64,000 bases of DNA from Paraliobacillus ryukyuensis (GCF_003315295.1 NZ_QNRI01000010.1:51389-115388), one strand, 5' to 3'. Positions 27,955-37,931 are shown, numbered from the stretch's first letter. Translations and numbers: made by a program. Notes: generated from the letters alone by a model not told the origin.

Positions 27955-30373
27955 TTATATCTTCCTTTCCATTTAATTTTAACTTGATAAGTGCAACAAT
28001 TCCTAATGCTGCGATTCCCAATACAAGGATTTCAAACATTGTATCCATCCCACGAAAATCAACGAGGATAACATTGACAACATTATCGCCTCCTGCAAAG
28101 TCATGCGCATTTTCTAAGAAATAATTTGCGATGGATTCAAATCCTTTTTTACTTTTCAGTGCTAAGGAACTTAGTGCCATTGTTGTAACTAAAACACCAA
28201 CACCAATGGAAATAATAACATTGGTCCACTTAAAGGTTGGTTTGCTTTTTTCGTTTCGCAATTCTGGTAAGTGATAGAAACAAAGTAAAAACAGTGCAGT
28301 TGTAACTGTTTCAACCAGTAATTGTGTTAAAGCTAAATCTGGTGCACGGAACATAACAAATAATAAGGCAACTAAGAAACCTACAAAACTTGTTGCAATA
28401 ATTGCAGTTACACGATTCTTTAAAAATGGAATTAACAATGCGGCTGCAGCAATAACAGCTACAATTACCCAAACATATATTGGAATTTCAGCTACATTAG
28501 CCGTCTCTATCGCAAAGCCACCAAAATGATACAAGGTGAAAACAACTGCTACAATCAAGAATATATACATATAAGCAAGGTAGTCTCTCAATAAACCTGT
28601 TTCAGGAACTTTGGTCACACGTTTTGCCACTGGCACGACGCGTTTAACAATTCCGTCATAAATATAGTTAACCGGGTCTTTTTGGTGCAGACGCAAGAAC
28701 GTATATATCTTCTGCCATTTGGTTAGCGTTAAATACATTAATACACCTACTGCAACAATACTAACAGTCATAAATAATGCTGGTGTGAAACCATGCCATG
28801 GCGAAATATGCACATCAAAATGTTCGACGCCCGTTAGACCATAAGGGTAAATGGATTGAACAGCTGGTTCAATGATACTATGCGCTAAGATGTTTGGGAA
28901 AAATCCAAAGATGACAACTAATCCAACTAAAATAATTGGCGGAATTAACATACCAATTGGTGCCTCATGTGGTTTTTTATCCAATTTTTCAGGTTGATAA
29001 TTTCCTGTAAATGTTTTAAAGACGAGAATCATACTATAAATAAAGGTAAACACACTTGCTATCCAAGCAACTAAAGGAAAGATGAATCCTAGGGAAGCCA
29101 TGTTTAAAGACGTGATATGCGTTGCTTCAACCATGCTTTCTAAAAACATTTCCTTACTCAAGAAACCATTAAATGGATAAATTCCCGCCATAGAAAAAGC
29201 ACCAATAATGGAAATCGTAAATGTAATTGGCATAAAGGTCATTAATCCACCTAGTTTACGAATATCCCTTGTACCAGTTTCATGATCAACGATTCCAGCA
29301 ACCATAAATAAGCTACCTTTAAATGTTGAATGGTTAATCAAATGAAATACTGCAGCAACTGTTGCAGCTGTATATCCAGCTTCATATCCATAAAAAGCTG
29401 CAGCTGACCCTAATCCTAGCATGCTCATAATCATTCCCAATTGACTAATTGTCGAATACGCTAAAATTGATTTTAAATCTGTCTGTCTTACTGCATTAAA
29501 CGAACCCCATAATAGCGTAAACAAACCAAAGCCCGATACGATCCAAAACCATTCTGATGAACCTGAAAAAACAGGGCTTAGTCTTGCCACTAAGTAAATA
29601 CCTGCCTTTACCATTGTTGCAGAGTGCAAGTAAGCACTAACTGGTGTTGGTGCTTCCATTGCATCAGGTAGCCAAATATGAAAAGGAAATTGCGCTGATT
29701 TTGTAAAAGCACCTAACAAAACGAGAATCATGGTTGGAATGAAGAGACCACTTGCTGCTACTGTGTCAACTTGAGCGATAATCTCCGTAATAGTAAATGT
29801 TCCGGTGATAACATATAGTAATGAAAATCCTGCAAGCATTGAAAAACCACCACTTACAGTAACTAGCATTGATTTTAATGAGCCATATCTAGATTTTTCA
29901 CGGTCATACCAATAACCAATTAATAGTGCGGATGATAAACTTGTTAATTCCCAAAACACATAAAGGACCATCAAGTTACCCGAAAGCACCACACCTAGCA
30001 TAGCCCCCATAAACATCATTAAATAAAAATAAAAATTGTGCAGTGATTCTTTGTTTTTATCAAGGTAATAGATGGAATATAATATCACCAATACACCAAT
30101 CCCTGATATTAACAGAGAAAATAGTAACGCTAGACCATCTAAATGAATATCAAAATTAATCCCTAGTGAGGGAACCCAAGGTAATAATTGTGTTACCGTT
30201 TCTCCACGAGAGATGGTTGGAATAAATGTTAATAAATAAATAAATATAACCGTCGGTAAAATTAATACAAACCATCCCGTATGAATGGATGGAATTTTTT
30301 TGTAAAAGAACGGTATAACTAATGCAAATAAAAATGGTGCTATAATTGCAATATGTAACAATGACAAGAGCAT
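27944..30373 (-). CDS. mrpA: Mrp Na+/H+ antiporter subunit A
   Basis: Largest Mrp subunit, 809 residues and about 20 helices, homologous to NuoL fused to a NuoJ-like C-terminal part. It shows VLYVFWELTSLSSALLIGYW (key Glu), AFTKSAQFPFHIWLPDAMEAPTPVSAYLHSATMVKAG, and the C-terminal RAPDLALTQLLVETVTTALF block. The length is usual. GAGGAGG precedes the ATG and a sigma-A promoter lies about 100 bases upstream. The seven-gene complex exports Na+ for pH and salt homeostasis. Confidence 0.96.
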   Translation of the reverse strand: MLLSLLHIAIIAPFLFALVIPFFYKKIPSIHTGWFVLILPTVIFIYLLTFIPTISRGETVTQLLPWVPSLGINFDIHLDGLALLFSLLISGIGVLVILYSIYYLDKNKESLHNFYFYLMMFMGAMLGVVLSGNLMVLYVFWELTSLSSALLIGYWYDREKSRYGSLKSMLVTVSGGFSMLAGFSLLYVITGTFTITEIIAQVDTVAASGLFIPTMILVLLGAFTKSAQFPFHIWLPDAMEAPTPVSAYLHSATMVKAGIYLVARLSPVFSGSSEWFWIVSGFGLFTLLWGSFNAVRQTDLKSILAYSTISQLGMIMSMLGLGSAAAFYGYEAGYTAATVAAVFHLINHSTFKGSLFMVAGIVDHETGTRDIRKLGGLMTFMPITFTISIIGAFSMAGIYPFNGFLSKEMFLESMVEATHITSLNMASLGFIFPLVAWIASVFTFIYSMILVFKTFTGNYQPEKLDKKPHEAPIGMLIPPIILVGLVVIFGFFPNILAHSIIEPAVQSIYPYGLTGVEHFDVHISPWHGFTPALFMTVSIVAVGVLMYLTLTKWQKIYTFLRLHQKDPVNYIYDGIVKRVVPVAKRVTKVPETGLLRDYLAYMYIFLIVAVVFTLYHFGGFAIETANVAEIPIYVWVIVAVIAAAALLIPFLKNRVTAIIATSFVGFLVALLFVMFRAPDLALTQLLVETVTTALFLLCFYHLPELRNEKSKPTFKWTNVIISIGVGVLVTTMALSSLALKSKKGFESIANYFLENAHDFAGGDNVVNVILVDFRGMDTMFEILVLGIAALGIVALIKLKLNGKEDINEK

Positions 30374-30475
30374 GTACCTCCTCAGAAATAAAAAAACTTC
30401 TTTTTCTATATTTTTTTAAAAAAATCATCCTGCACATATGATGTAACTTTTTATCACATAGATAATTACAATAAA

Positions 30476-30504
30476 ATTATACATGATAAAATTTTTAGCC
30501 GCAA
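30476..30504 (-). promoter_or_regulatory. Sigma-A promoter of the mrp operon
   Basis: Minus strand: TTGCGG (at 30499-30504), 17-base spacer, TATAAT (at 30476-30481), leaving a leader of about 95 bases. The remaining gap up to 30829 is very AT-rich; I see nothing else firm in it. Confidence 0.75.
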
Positions 30505-30829
30505 TTAAGGTATTCTTCTCAACCAACCAATTATCCAAACCTTTTTAAATAGGAAGAAACGCAGAAAATATTTTTTTATTTTTTTCATTACACCCGATAC
30601 CCATTTTTGTTTTTGGATAACAAATTAGTTTGTAATTCATCGAAAATAGACTATTTATATTATGCACATAAATTCCAATTGTAATAATTAATTCACGTCT
30701 CCCCTTTCTTATTTATAGTTATTATCGACCATAACTAGTAGTTATCAACTAATAATAAGCATCGAATTTGTCGATTCTAGTAACTTTATGTTTAAATTAA
30801 GCAATAACATATGAAAAGGAGCAAACGAA

Positions 30830-31165
30830 ATGTCTCAATTTGAAGCAATTAACGCTATGGAAAACCTAACTAGCTTTATTGAACAAAATGATGTTGCACT
30901 TGTATATATATCGCGAGAAAATTGTAGTGTCTGTCATAGTCTGAAACCACAAATACAACATATTATGGATAAGTATCCTAAAATAGCGACTAGCGAGGTA
31001 AGTGCAGATCAAGTACCAGAAGTAGCAGGGGCATTTTCTATTTTCACTGTACCAGTTGTGTTATTGTTTGTGGATAACAAGGAATTTTATCGCGGAGCAA
31101 GGATCGTTCCACTTGATCGATTTGAAGCTACAGTAAAGCAGATCTACGATGGTTATTTTGAATAA
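30830..31165 (+). CDS. Thioredoxin-like protein with CSVC motif
   Basis: Cytoplasmic thioredoxin-fold protein of 111 residues with a CxxC site reading SRENCSVCHSLKP (about residues 32-44) and cis-proline in FSIFTVPVVLLF. The fold resembles YdbP/YtpP-type bacillus thioredoxin-like proteins. AAAAGGAG sets the ATG. Redox partner unknown. It appears to stand alone. Confidence 0.88.
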   Translation: MSQFEAINAMENLTSFIEQNDVALVYISRENCSVCHSLKPQIQHIMDKYPKIATSEVSADQVPEVAGAFSIFTVPVVLLFVDNKEFYRGARIVPLDRFEATVKQIYDGYFE

Positions 31166-31222
31166 TCGCAGAACAAAAAGATGGACAAAACAATCCTGTT
31201 TCACCCTCTTTTTTTGATTCAA

Positions 31223-31921
31223 TTAAGGAATATGAATAAGGTCATTAGTTGTCACCATTCCGAGAATTGTTTCGGTTTGTTTCCCATTTTCGGTAATTAG
31301 TAAAGCATCCAAGCGCTTCTGCTCTTTTAACTTTGTTAAAAAGATCTCTTCTGCTTCATAAATAGTCATATACTTATGAATAAAGAGGTAATTACGTGAA
31401 CGTTTATCATTTTTAATCATTTCCAGTATGGTTGTTTGGAATAACCCCTTGTTATTATCATTGGTATTTTTGGCTAACCAATGAGTGATTCCTTTATCGG
31501 TTAAAAGACCGATAAATTGCTTTTTTTGATAAACAGGAAATTGAGAATAGTCTGTTTGTTTGATAATATGTAACACATCTTTTAATAAATCTTTCCCTTG
31601 TACAATTTTTAATTGTTTTTTAAAGGTTGGAATCACTAACTTAGGAGCCGTTAGCTCGTCGGCAATTTTCTCAATTTGAAACACTACTTCATTATGAGGC
31701 TCCGCTATTGCATAATCTGCCTCCGTTCGTTCATGTATGATGGCATTACGTAACTCGGAGTATTCTAATAAATCGTCTTTATATCGTTTAACAACAGGGT
31801 GAGTGTGGCTCAATCGTTGAACAGAACGATAGAATGGAATATATTTTTTATCCTCTATCTGTTTATCAAAGAATTTTTCTATTTTGTTAAATGCTATTAC
31901 AAATCGATCAGCATTAGTCAT
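31223..31921 (-). CDS. CBS-domain protein
   Basis: Cytoplasmic protein of about 232 residues. An N-terminal helical part (about 1-100, with the RNAIIHERT pattern seen in some nucleotidyltransferase-associated helical domains) precedes two CBS-like units (about 105-170 and 185-230) that may bind adenosyl ligands. AGGAG is eight bases before the ATG at 31921; the longer frame to 32044 lacks support. It does not carry an enzymatic domain, so it is probably a regulator or sensor. Confidence 0.78.
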   Translation of the reverse strand: MTNADRFVIAFNKIEKFFDKQIEDKKYIPFYRSVQRLSHTHPVVKRYKDDLLEYSELRNAIIHERTEADYAIAEPHNEVVFQIEKIADELTAPKLVIPTFKKQLKIVQGKDLLKDVLHIIKQTDYSQFPVYQKKQFIGLLTDKGITHWLAKNTNDNNKGLFQTTILEMIKNDKRSRNYLFIHKYMTIYEAEEIFLTKLKEQKRLDALLITENGKQTETILGMVTTNDLIHIP

Positions 31922-32092
31922 TGTCATCACTCCTATGCTATTTATATTTTTTGATAAGCTACCGATAAAATGAACTTTAAAAATCTGATCAGTAGTGTCC
32001 CCTACCGACCGGTTTATCATGAGAGATATGATTGAAATGCACATTTATATCAGAATAGTTGGCACTAATGAGCCTGGTGATTTGGTAATAAC

Positions 32093-34339
32093 TCACGCAC
32101 CTAATTCAATTGTATCATGAATATATTTAAGTCCTACATAGTACGTGCCCCCTCTTTTTTGTACCCACATCACTCTCGCTTTCACTTTCTCTTTTGTGTG
32201 GTAATTAACTTCTAACTCAACTCGTTGATTTTTTCTTAACTTTTTCTTACTTTTAATCTGACAACCATTTAAACTGTAGTCTAACAAAGTAACTGGCATT
32301 TCATTTTTACTTGTAGACAATTTCCCTTTAAGTTTAACCTTTTCCCTCATTCGCTGTCTTTCTAATTGTTTCGGCGTTTTCCTTGAATGCTTTAAAAAGC
32401 GAAGAAATACATAAAATAAAGATGCATTTACATACGTTTGGTTTGAATAAATATCTTTAGAATGCGTAAATAATATGCTAATTAGAGCAGCATATTGTGC
32501 TTGACTAAGAGCTTGGAAAGAAACTCCCATGTAATTATGATTGGCTTGCTGGCTTATCCATTGTTTTGTCACTTTTAACTTCGGTATTTCTTTTATTTCT
32601 AAATATAGTGATCCACCATCCAATTGACCTTCACTTATAGTATCTACTAATTCAATTCTTGCTCCGCTCTCACTTAAATCCACAATATTACATTTGTATT
32701 TTGTTCCAAATTCACTAATTAAATAACCGCTTATCTCGACATTACTCCTTTCAGCCCCTCTAAACCTTGGACGCTCAACGGAGATAACTAAACTAACTAG
32801 AATGGCTAATAGATTATAAAATATCCAAAAAATGTTGATGATCAGCATGTCATTGCTTTGATAAAATTCAATTGATGTGAACAAATGTAAGTTCACCATA
32901 GCAATAGCTATTAAAGAAAATATGGTTAACAATACATACGGAAAGGTTGTTCTCCATAAAATTTGCCGGTTCTGACTTTGAACTCCTTTTCGGGTTACAC
33001 TAAAATTAAAATTTTTCTTAAGGATCAATTCTCCTAATACAGATGCAGCCATAAAAGGTGCTAAAGCCACTTCATAGACATGACTCCAAAATGTTGTTCG
33101 TTTACTACTGGCAATTCTTCTAAAGGCAAATTGGGAAGAAAGAAATGCCGGTAGCCAAAAAATTACTAGTGTTTCTAAATCAGTGTCAATACTATAAATC
33201 GAAAATACTAAAAATAGTAAAGGTGCAAGCAGATAAATAAGTTTATAGATACCAAAAAACCAATAGTGAATGCCATCAAGATATAATAGTTTTTGCATAA
33301 AACTTAATCCTTTTAATCGCAATGGATTCCATTTTCGTGCTACTTGAATATTACCTCTAGCCCACCGATCTCGTTGTTTTAATAGATCAGCATATGTTTC
33401 TGGTGATAGTCCCACAGCTAATGTCTCATTAACAAAAACTGTTTTCTGATTGTTAGTTTGAAGCAACATCCCGGTAGCCATATCTTCCGTAATAACGCCA
33501 GTAGCAAAACCGCCAATTGCTTCTAAAGAAGTTCTTCTGAAAAGTGCGTTACTTCCTACATACATGGTTGCGTTAAACCTATCTTTTCCTTGTTCTAATT
33601 GTCGCATAAAAAAGTCTTGTTCATTAGTAATCCTATCTTCATAGAAAAGGTTATATTGAAACGCATCTGCATTATAAAAAACTTGTGGTGTTTGTACAAA
33701 AGAGACATCTGAGTCAGTAAAGTATCCGATCGTACGTGTTAAAAAATTGTATTTCGGTACCATATCTGCATCCATCGTTACAATAATCTCTCCATTTGTT
33801 TTCGTCATTGCGTGGTTTAAATTTCCGGCTTTGGCATGTGTGTTATCATCCCTTCTGATATAATGAACGCCTAGGTGAGAGGATAAAGCTCTAACCTCCC
33901 CACGATCGCCATCGTCACAAACGTAGATGTTCAATTTATTTTGCGGATATTCTAGTAACTGACAAGCAGTGATCGTTCGCCGCAATAAATCAGTTGGTTC
34001 ATTATAGGTTGCAATAAAGATATCTACTCTAGGCAGCTCCTCAAATGCGGTTATCACCGCTTCTTTTCGTTTAAATGGAGACCACGATAGGATGGTGAAC
34101 ACAATAGACTGACTAAATCCTGCCCATTCTGCAATTAGTAAAAGAGCACCTAACACCAGGCTTAGTACACCTGATTCAGGAAGGGTGAAACTTGTTCGCC
34201 ATAGTAAATAAATAAAATTCACTACTAAAAAAGTAGTGTATAACAAACGTCTAGCAAAAAAATTTTTCTTAGAAAAGTAATAGGAGATAAATAATGTTAC
34301 TATTATAAATATAAGCCATAAGATTCCAATATCATTCAT
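32093..34339 (-). CDS. Processive family-2 glycosyltransferase with two PilZ domains (BcsA-like)
   Basis: Membrane polysaccharide synthase of 748 residues related to cellulose synthase BcsA. Hydrophobic segments lie at about 5-75. The GT2 domain has D142-D143, D190-A-D192, T284-E-D286 and Q322-xx-R325-W326, all catalytic features of processive synthases. Further membrane segments lie at about 350-520. Two PilZ modules follow: R527-xxx-R531 with D554-x-S-xx-G559, then R661-xxx-R665 with D687-x-S-xx-G692, both complete c-di-GMP-binding signatures. No bcsB-like gene is nearby, so the polymer need not be cellulose. It is divergent from the ydbST pair. Confidence 0.9.
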   Translation of the reverse strand: MNDIGILWLIFIIVTLFISYYFSKKNFFARRLLYTTFLVVNFIYLLWRTSFTLPESGVLSLVLGALLLIAEWAGFSQSIVFTILSWSPFKRKEAVITAFEELPRVDIFIATYNEPTDLLRRTITACQLLEYPQNKLNIYVCDDGDRGEVRALSSHLGVHYIRRDDNTHAKAGNLNHAMTKTNGEIIVTMDADMVPKYNFLTRTIGYFTDSDVSFVQTPQVFYNADAFQYNLFYEDRITNEQDFFMRQLEQGKDRFNATMYVGSNALFRRTSLEAIGGFATGVITEDMATGMLLQTNNQKTVFVNETLAVGLSPETYADLLKQRDRWARGNIQVARKWNPLRLKGLSFMQKLLYLDGIHYWFFGIYKLIYLLAPLLFLVFSIYSIDTDLETLVIFWLPAFLSSQFAFRRIASSKRTTFWSHVYEVALAPFMAASVLGELILKKNFNFSVTRKGVQSQNRQILWRTTFPYVLLTIFSLIAIAMVNLHLFTSIEFYQSNDMLIINIFWIFYNLLAILVSLVISVERPRFRGAERSNVEISGYLISEFGTKYKCNIVDLSESGARIELVDTISEGQLDGGSLYLEIKEIPKLKVTKQWISQQANHNYMGVSFQALSQAQYAALISILFTHSKDIYSNQTYVNASLFYVFLRFLKHSRKTPKQLERQRMREKVKLKGKLSTSKNEMPVTLLDYSLNGCQIKSKKKLRKNQRVELEVNYHTKEKVKARVMWVQKRGGTYYVGLKYIHDTIELGA

Positions 34340-34413
34340 TTTATCTCAGCACTCCAATTTTTAATTGTGATTTTAAATAATCTAAAATCACAATTCCCTT
34401 TTACCTATCAAGA

Positions 34414-34439
34414 TGAAACCATTTTTATAACAAAACGTA
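34414..34439 (+). promoter_or_regulatory. Sigma-W-type promoter of ydbST
   Basis: TGAAAC (34414-34419), 16-base spacer, CGTA (34436-34439): an exact match to the B. subtilis sigma-W consensus. B. subtilis ydbST is known to belong to the sigma-W regulon. Confidence 0.85.
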
Positions 34440-34465
34440 TAACTATATAGAAAGGAGATGACGCA

Positions 34466-34945
34466 ATGAAACAAACACCCCAAAAGCAAATCGCAAACGA
34501 TGCAATTAAAGCATGGCAAATTTCTGCTAGCATACAACTTTCTATCGGAATTTTGATTGGCATAATCATCTTGATTTTAGGAAACGTATTTTCATTTTCA
34601 TACTGGTATGGAATTGGATTCTTTGGTCTAGATATTATTTTAGGTACTATAACAATCTTTATTATTCCAAAATTACGTTGGCGTAGATGGCGTTATGAGA
34701 TTTTCGATCAAGAAATATACATACAATATGGTATTCTAATTGTTACTCGTACCTTAGTCCCGATGGCTAGAGTACAACATGTAGATACAAAACAAGGACC
34801 CATTTTGAAGAAATATGACTTGGCCAGTTTAACAATTTCGACTGCCGCAACAGTCCATGAAATTCCTGCGTTACTAGAACACGAAGCTTATGGGTTAAGG
34901 GATCAGATTTCTGAATTAGCAAGGGTGGAACAAGATGATGTCTGA
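34466..34945 (+). CDS. ydbS: Bacterial PH-domain membrane protein (YdbS-like)
   Basis: A 159-residue protein with two membrane helices (about 20-45 and 50-70) and one bacterial PH domain (bPH2; YEIFDQEIYIQYGILIVTRTLVPMARVQHVDT). In B. subtilis the YdbS/YdbT pair protects against antimicrobials made by related bacilli as part of the sigma-W envelope response. AAAGGAG sets the ATG, and the end overlaps the next gene by 11 bases. Confidence 0.88.
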   Translation: MKQTPQKQIANDAIKAWQISASIQLSIGILIGIIILILGNVFSFSYWYGIGFFGLDIILGTITIFIIPKLRWRRWRYEIFDQEIYIQYGILIVTRTLVPMARVQHVDTKQGPILKKYDLASLTISTAATVHEIPALLEHEAYGLRDQISELARVEQDDV

Positions 34946-36383
34946 AGCGAAACGACTACATCCAGTATCTATACTGTTTCATGTTATCACGACTACTAGG
35001 CAAATCTTTTTTGCATTACTACCTATTATTCTATTAGTGATCAATGATTTTAAATGGTTGCATTTGATCTTAGGTTTAATAATTGTTATTGTCTTTTTAT
35101 TTGGATTCAGCATATTAAAATGGTTGCGCTTTACTTACCAAATAGAACATGACCAATTACGAATTGAGCAAGGAGTATTCGTCAGACAGAAACGAACGAT
35201 CTCTAAGCATCGTATCCAATCGATAGATTTAACCCAGAACGTGATTCATCGTATATTTGGATTAACCAAAGTTCAAATTGAAACAGCTGGTAGTAATTTA
35301 AATGTAGACGCTTCTTTGAGTGCGGTAACATTTGCTGAAGGAAAATGGTTACATGGTCAACTGAAATACCATAACAACAACACACCTGTTGATACAGAGG
35401 ATAATCAGGTAGATCAACAAGTTGAGAAACAATACCCTACACGACAAATCTCATGGCCAATGCTTATTCTTGCAGGATCCACTTCTGGTAGTTTTGGTAT
35501 TCTCTTAGCTCTTATCGGTTTTGCTTCTTCAGAGGCAGAGTCTTTAATCCCTGATTCATTTTACGAAGAAACAACAAGTTGGATTTTTAGCCAAGCAGTC
35601 CCAACTATAATTTTATTAAGTATTATTTTATTGATTGGAATATATATCGTTGGGATATTAAGTACATTAATTAAATATGGTAATTTCACTATCACCCGTT
35701 ACGAAGAGGAATTGTACATTACGCGCGGTCTATTAGAAAAAAAACAGATGACTATACCACTAAAACGCATTCAAGTAGTAGGTATTAAGCAATCTATTAT
35801 TCGAGAACCACTTGGCTTAGCAACCGTTTTTGTAGAGATTGCTGGTGGTGAAGTTGACGAGCGTGAGGGGACAGAAACATTACTTTTCCCTATTTTGTTT
35901 AAAAAAGAAATCAAAACATTCTTAGCTGAGATCATTCCAGAATACAATGCACTACCAGATAAATTTCAGTCAATACCGAAACGAGCACTGCCTTATTATT
36001 TCGTTCGAGCAGCATGGTTGCCAATTATTGCTTCAATTATTGTGGCTCTTTTTTGGTTCAAATGGATTTGGGTTCCATTACTAATTCTCGCAATTTCTAT
36101 CATCTTTGGTTTCTTGCGTTTCCGGACCAATGGATATAATCTAACAGATAAACAATTAACACTTCGCTTACGTCATTTTTCTAAAGATATTATTATGTTA
36201 AGACGCAGGCGAATGCAAGCATTTGAAACACAGCAACATGTTTTACATCGAAAGCAGCGTTTAGCAACGACAAACTCATCGATATTAAATAATTTTGCAG
36301 GCCGTCATTACAAACTAAATGAAATAGAAAGTGATGGCGCAGATGCAATTGGAGAGTGGTATTCTTATCAAACGAAAGGTTAA
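34935..36383 (+). CDS. ydbT: Bacterial PH-domain membrane protein (YdbT-like)
   Basis: A 482-residue partner of the preceding protein. Paired membrane helices near 18-60, 170-245 and 355-395 alternate with three bPH2 units (about 65-145, 250-330, 400-480), each with the pattern RxxSxxRIQSIDLTQN or its relatives (IPLKRIQVVGIKQS). Translation is coupled to ydbS. The likely role is envelope defence; no enzymatic motif is visible. Confidence 0.87.
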   Translation: MMSEAKRLHPVSILFHVITTTRQIFFALLPIILLVINDFKWLHLILGLIIVIVFLFGFSILKWLRFTYQIEHDQLRIEQGVFVRQKRTISKHRIQSIDLTQNVIHRIFGLTKVQIETAGSNLNVDASLSAVTFAEGKWLHGQLKYHNNNTPVDTEDNQVDQQVEKQYPTRQISWPMLILAGSTSGSFGILLALIGFASSEAESLIPDSFYEETTSWIFSQAVPTIILLSIILLIGIYIVGILSTLIKYGNFTITRYEEELYITRGLLEKKQMTIPLKRIQVVGIKQSIIREPLGLATVFVEIAGGEVDEREGTETLLFPILFKKEIKTFLAEIIPEYNALPDKFQSIPKRALPYYFVRAAWLPIIASIIVALFWFKWIWVPLLILAISIIFGFLRFRTNGYNLTDKQLTLRLRHFSKDIIMLRRRRMQAFETQQHVLHRKQRLATTNSSILNNFAGRHYKLNEIESDGADAIGEWYSYQTKG

Positions 36384-36408
36384 ATAGTTTTTTTAAAACA
36401 AGATAAAC

Positions 36409-36450
36409 AACCGCAAATGACAAAGCATAGTTCATCATTTGCGGTTTTGT
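36409..36450. terminator. Bidirectional terminator between ydbT and ykuI
   Basis: AACCGCAAATGA (36409-36420) pairs with TCATTTGCGGTT (36435-36446), followed by TTGTATTTT. It lies between convergent genes. Confidence 0.88.
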
Positions 36451-36473
36451 ATTTTAATTTTATTCACTGCATA

Positions 36474-37685
36474 TTAGATTAACAAGCAATCGTGTTCGAA
36501 TAGATAAGCATATCCTAGATCAATAAATAAGAAATAAGATTCGGATAATGGAAAACTAAACGTACGCGTTAATTCTCTTGTTTCGATATCTGAATAAACA
36601 TCTGACAGTATTCCTTTACCCGTTGCTCGCATTTGCATCATATTCTCAAGGAAATATGGACGGAAAGCCCAATTTGAACCTTTTTGATCTGCTTGCACCA
36701 ACCAATTATGCTCAATTTTCCGAAAGTTAGATGATACTTGTTGCCCATCACTATCACAAATGTACACACGAAAACTTTCGTCTTTAAAATAACTCGTTAC
36801 TATTTGAATAAACTCGTCAACTAATTGAGGTCCTTGCCATTGGGTAATAACGTTTGTTAACCTTTTTTCCCATTCAAAAACAAGATCGAGTCGTTTCTTT
36901 ACTAAATCTTTCTCCTGTTGAATATACTCCATTACTTTCGTATTCACGTCAACTCCAAGTGCTTTACGAGACGGATAATCCAATGGTTTTGCTAAATAAA
37001 ACCCTTGATAATAGCGGCTACCATGTTTCCATGCAAAATAAAGATGAAAGTCTTCTTCAATATTCTCAAACAAAAGTGCAGCTCCAATTCGATGGGCAAG
37101 CATAGCGAGTGAATACATGACATCCTGAAACCCTTCTGCTCTTAAATTACCGATTAAGCGCGTATCTATTTTTAAGATATGTGGCTCTAATTGACGAATT
37201 CGATCGAGATTTGAACTTTTTGCACCTACATGATCTACTGCTATTTGGATGCCGTAAGTTTTATAATAAAGAATAAGATGATTAATATTTTCGAAATCAT
37301 AATCAAAGTCTTCTTCCATAATTTCAACTACAACCCGTTCCATCATAAAGCCTTTTTTCTCGAATTTCTTAAGTGCCTGTAGTAAATCTTCTCCGTTATT
37401 ATAAAGTAGTTCTTTGACGGTTCGATTAATAAACAACAAACCATCCGTGTTTGTTTCAAGTATCTCTGTTACAGCAATATGTAATAAATGCTGGTCGACT
37501 TCCACTTTAAATTCTTCAGGAACGTCTTGGTCTCTAAAAAATGGCCCTAGACTAACCCAGTCTCCGTTATGATAATATCTGCCATACAATTCATAACCAA
37601 CCACGGAATGTTTAATAGCACTGACGATTGGTTGATAAACAGGTTTTACTTTATCTAAGTTACTTACGATATCTAATGGATCCAT
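36474..37685 (-). CDS. ykuI: EAL-domain c-di-GMP-binding protein YkuI
   Basis: Cytoplasmic protein of 403 residues matching B. subtilis YkuI along its length: an EAL domain (about 1-245) and a PAS-like C-terminal domain (about 250-400). The EAL motif reads E32-L-Y, the motif-4 Asp pair is D151-H152 in AVDHVGAKSSNLDRI (YkuI has D-N there), and LLFENIE is kept. YkuI binds c-di-GMP but hydrolysis has been hard to show; the His here also argues for a receptor role. GGGGG lies seven bases before the ATG. Confidence 0.9.
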   Translation of the reverse strand: MDPLDIVSNLDKVKPVYQPIVSAIKHSVVGYELYGRYYHNGDWVSLGPFFRDQDVPEEFKVEVDQHLLHIAVTEILETNTDGLLFINRTVKELLYNNGEDLLQALKKFEKKGFMMERVVVEIMEEDFDYDFENINHLILYYKTYGIQIAVDHVGAKSSNLDRIRQLEPHILKIDTRLIGNLRAEGFQDVMYSLAMLAHRIGAALLFENIEEDFHLYFAWKHGSRYYQGFYLAKPLDYPSRKALGVDVNTKVMEYIQQEKDLVKKRLDLVFEWEKRLTNVITQWQGPQLVDEFIQIVTSYFKDESFRVYICDSDGQQVSSNFRKIEHNWLVQADQKGSNWAFRPYFLENMMQMRATGKGILSDVYSDIETRELTRTFSFPLSESYFLFIDLGYAYLFEHDCLLI

Positions 37686-37724
37686 TCATTATCCCCCTTT
37701 CGAGCTCCCGTTCAACAAATTTAG

Positions 37725-37931
37725 TTATTTCCCCTGTTTGTAAAATAGTTTTTTAAAATAGAAATAAAACACGATATTTAAAATAACAGCTAAAAATAAT
37801 AGCCCTTCTACAATCCAGGCAATATTACTGCTTGGGAATTTGTAATAAGCCAAATACCCAAAACCTAAAAAACCAATTAATTGAAACAAAGACAATACTA
37901 AAAAGATCTGATAACGTGTAAACTGATTCAT
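37725..37931 (-). CDS. Small two-TM membrane protein (68 aa)
   Basis: Hypothetical protein with helices at about 8-28 and 38-58, ending in a Lys-rich tail (FKKLFYKQGK). TGGAGGA lies about nine bases before the ATG at 37931. The longer in-frame start at 37949 would include that ribosome site. It is upstream of ykuI in the same direction and may share its transcript. No function assigned. Confidence 0.7.
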   Translation of the reverse strand: MNQFTRYQIFLVLSLFQLIGFLGFGYLAYYKFPSSNIAWIVEGLLFLAVILNIVFYFYFKKLFYKQGK

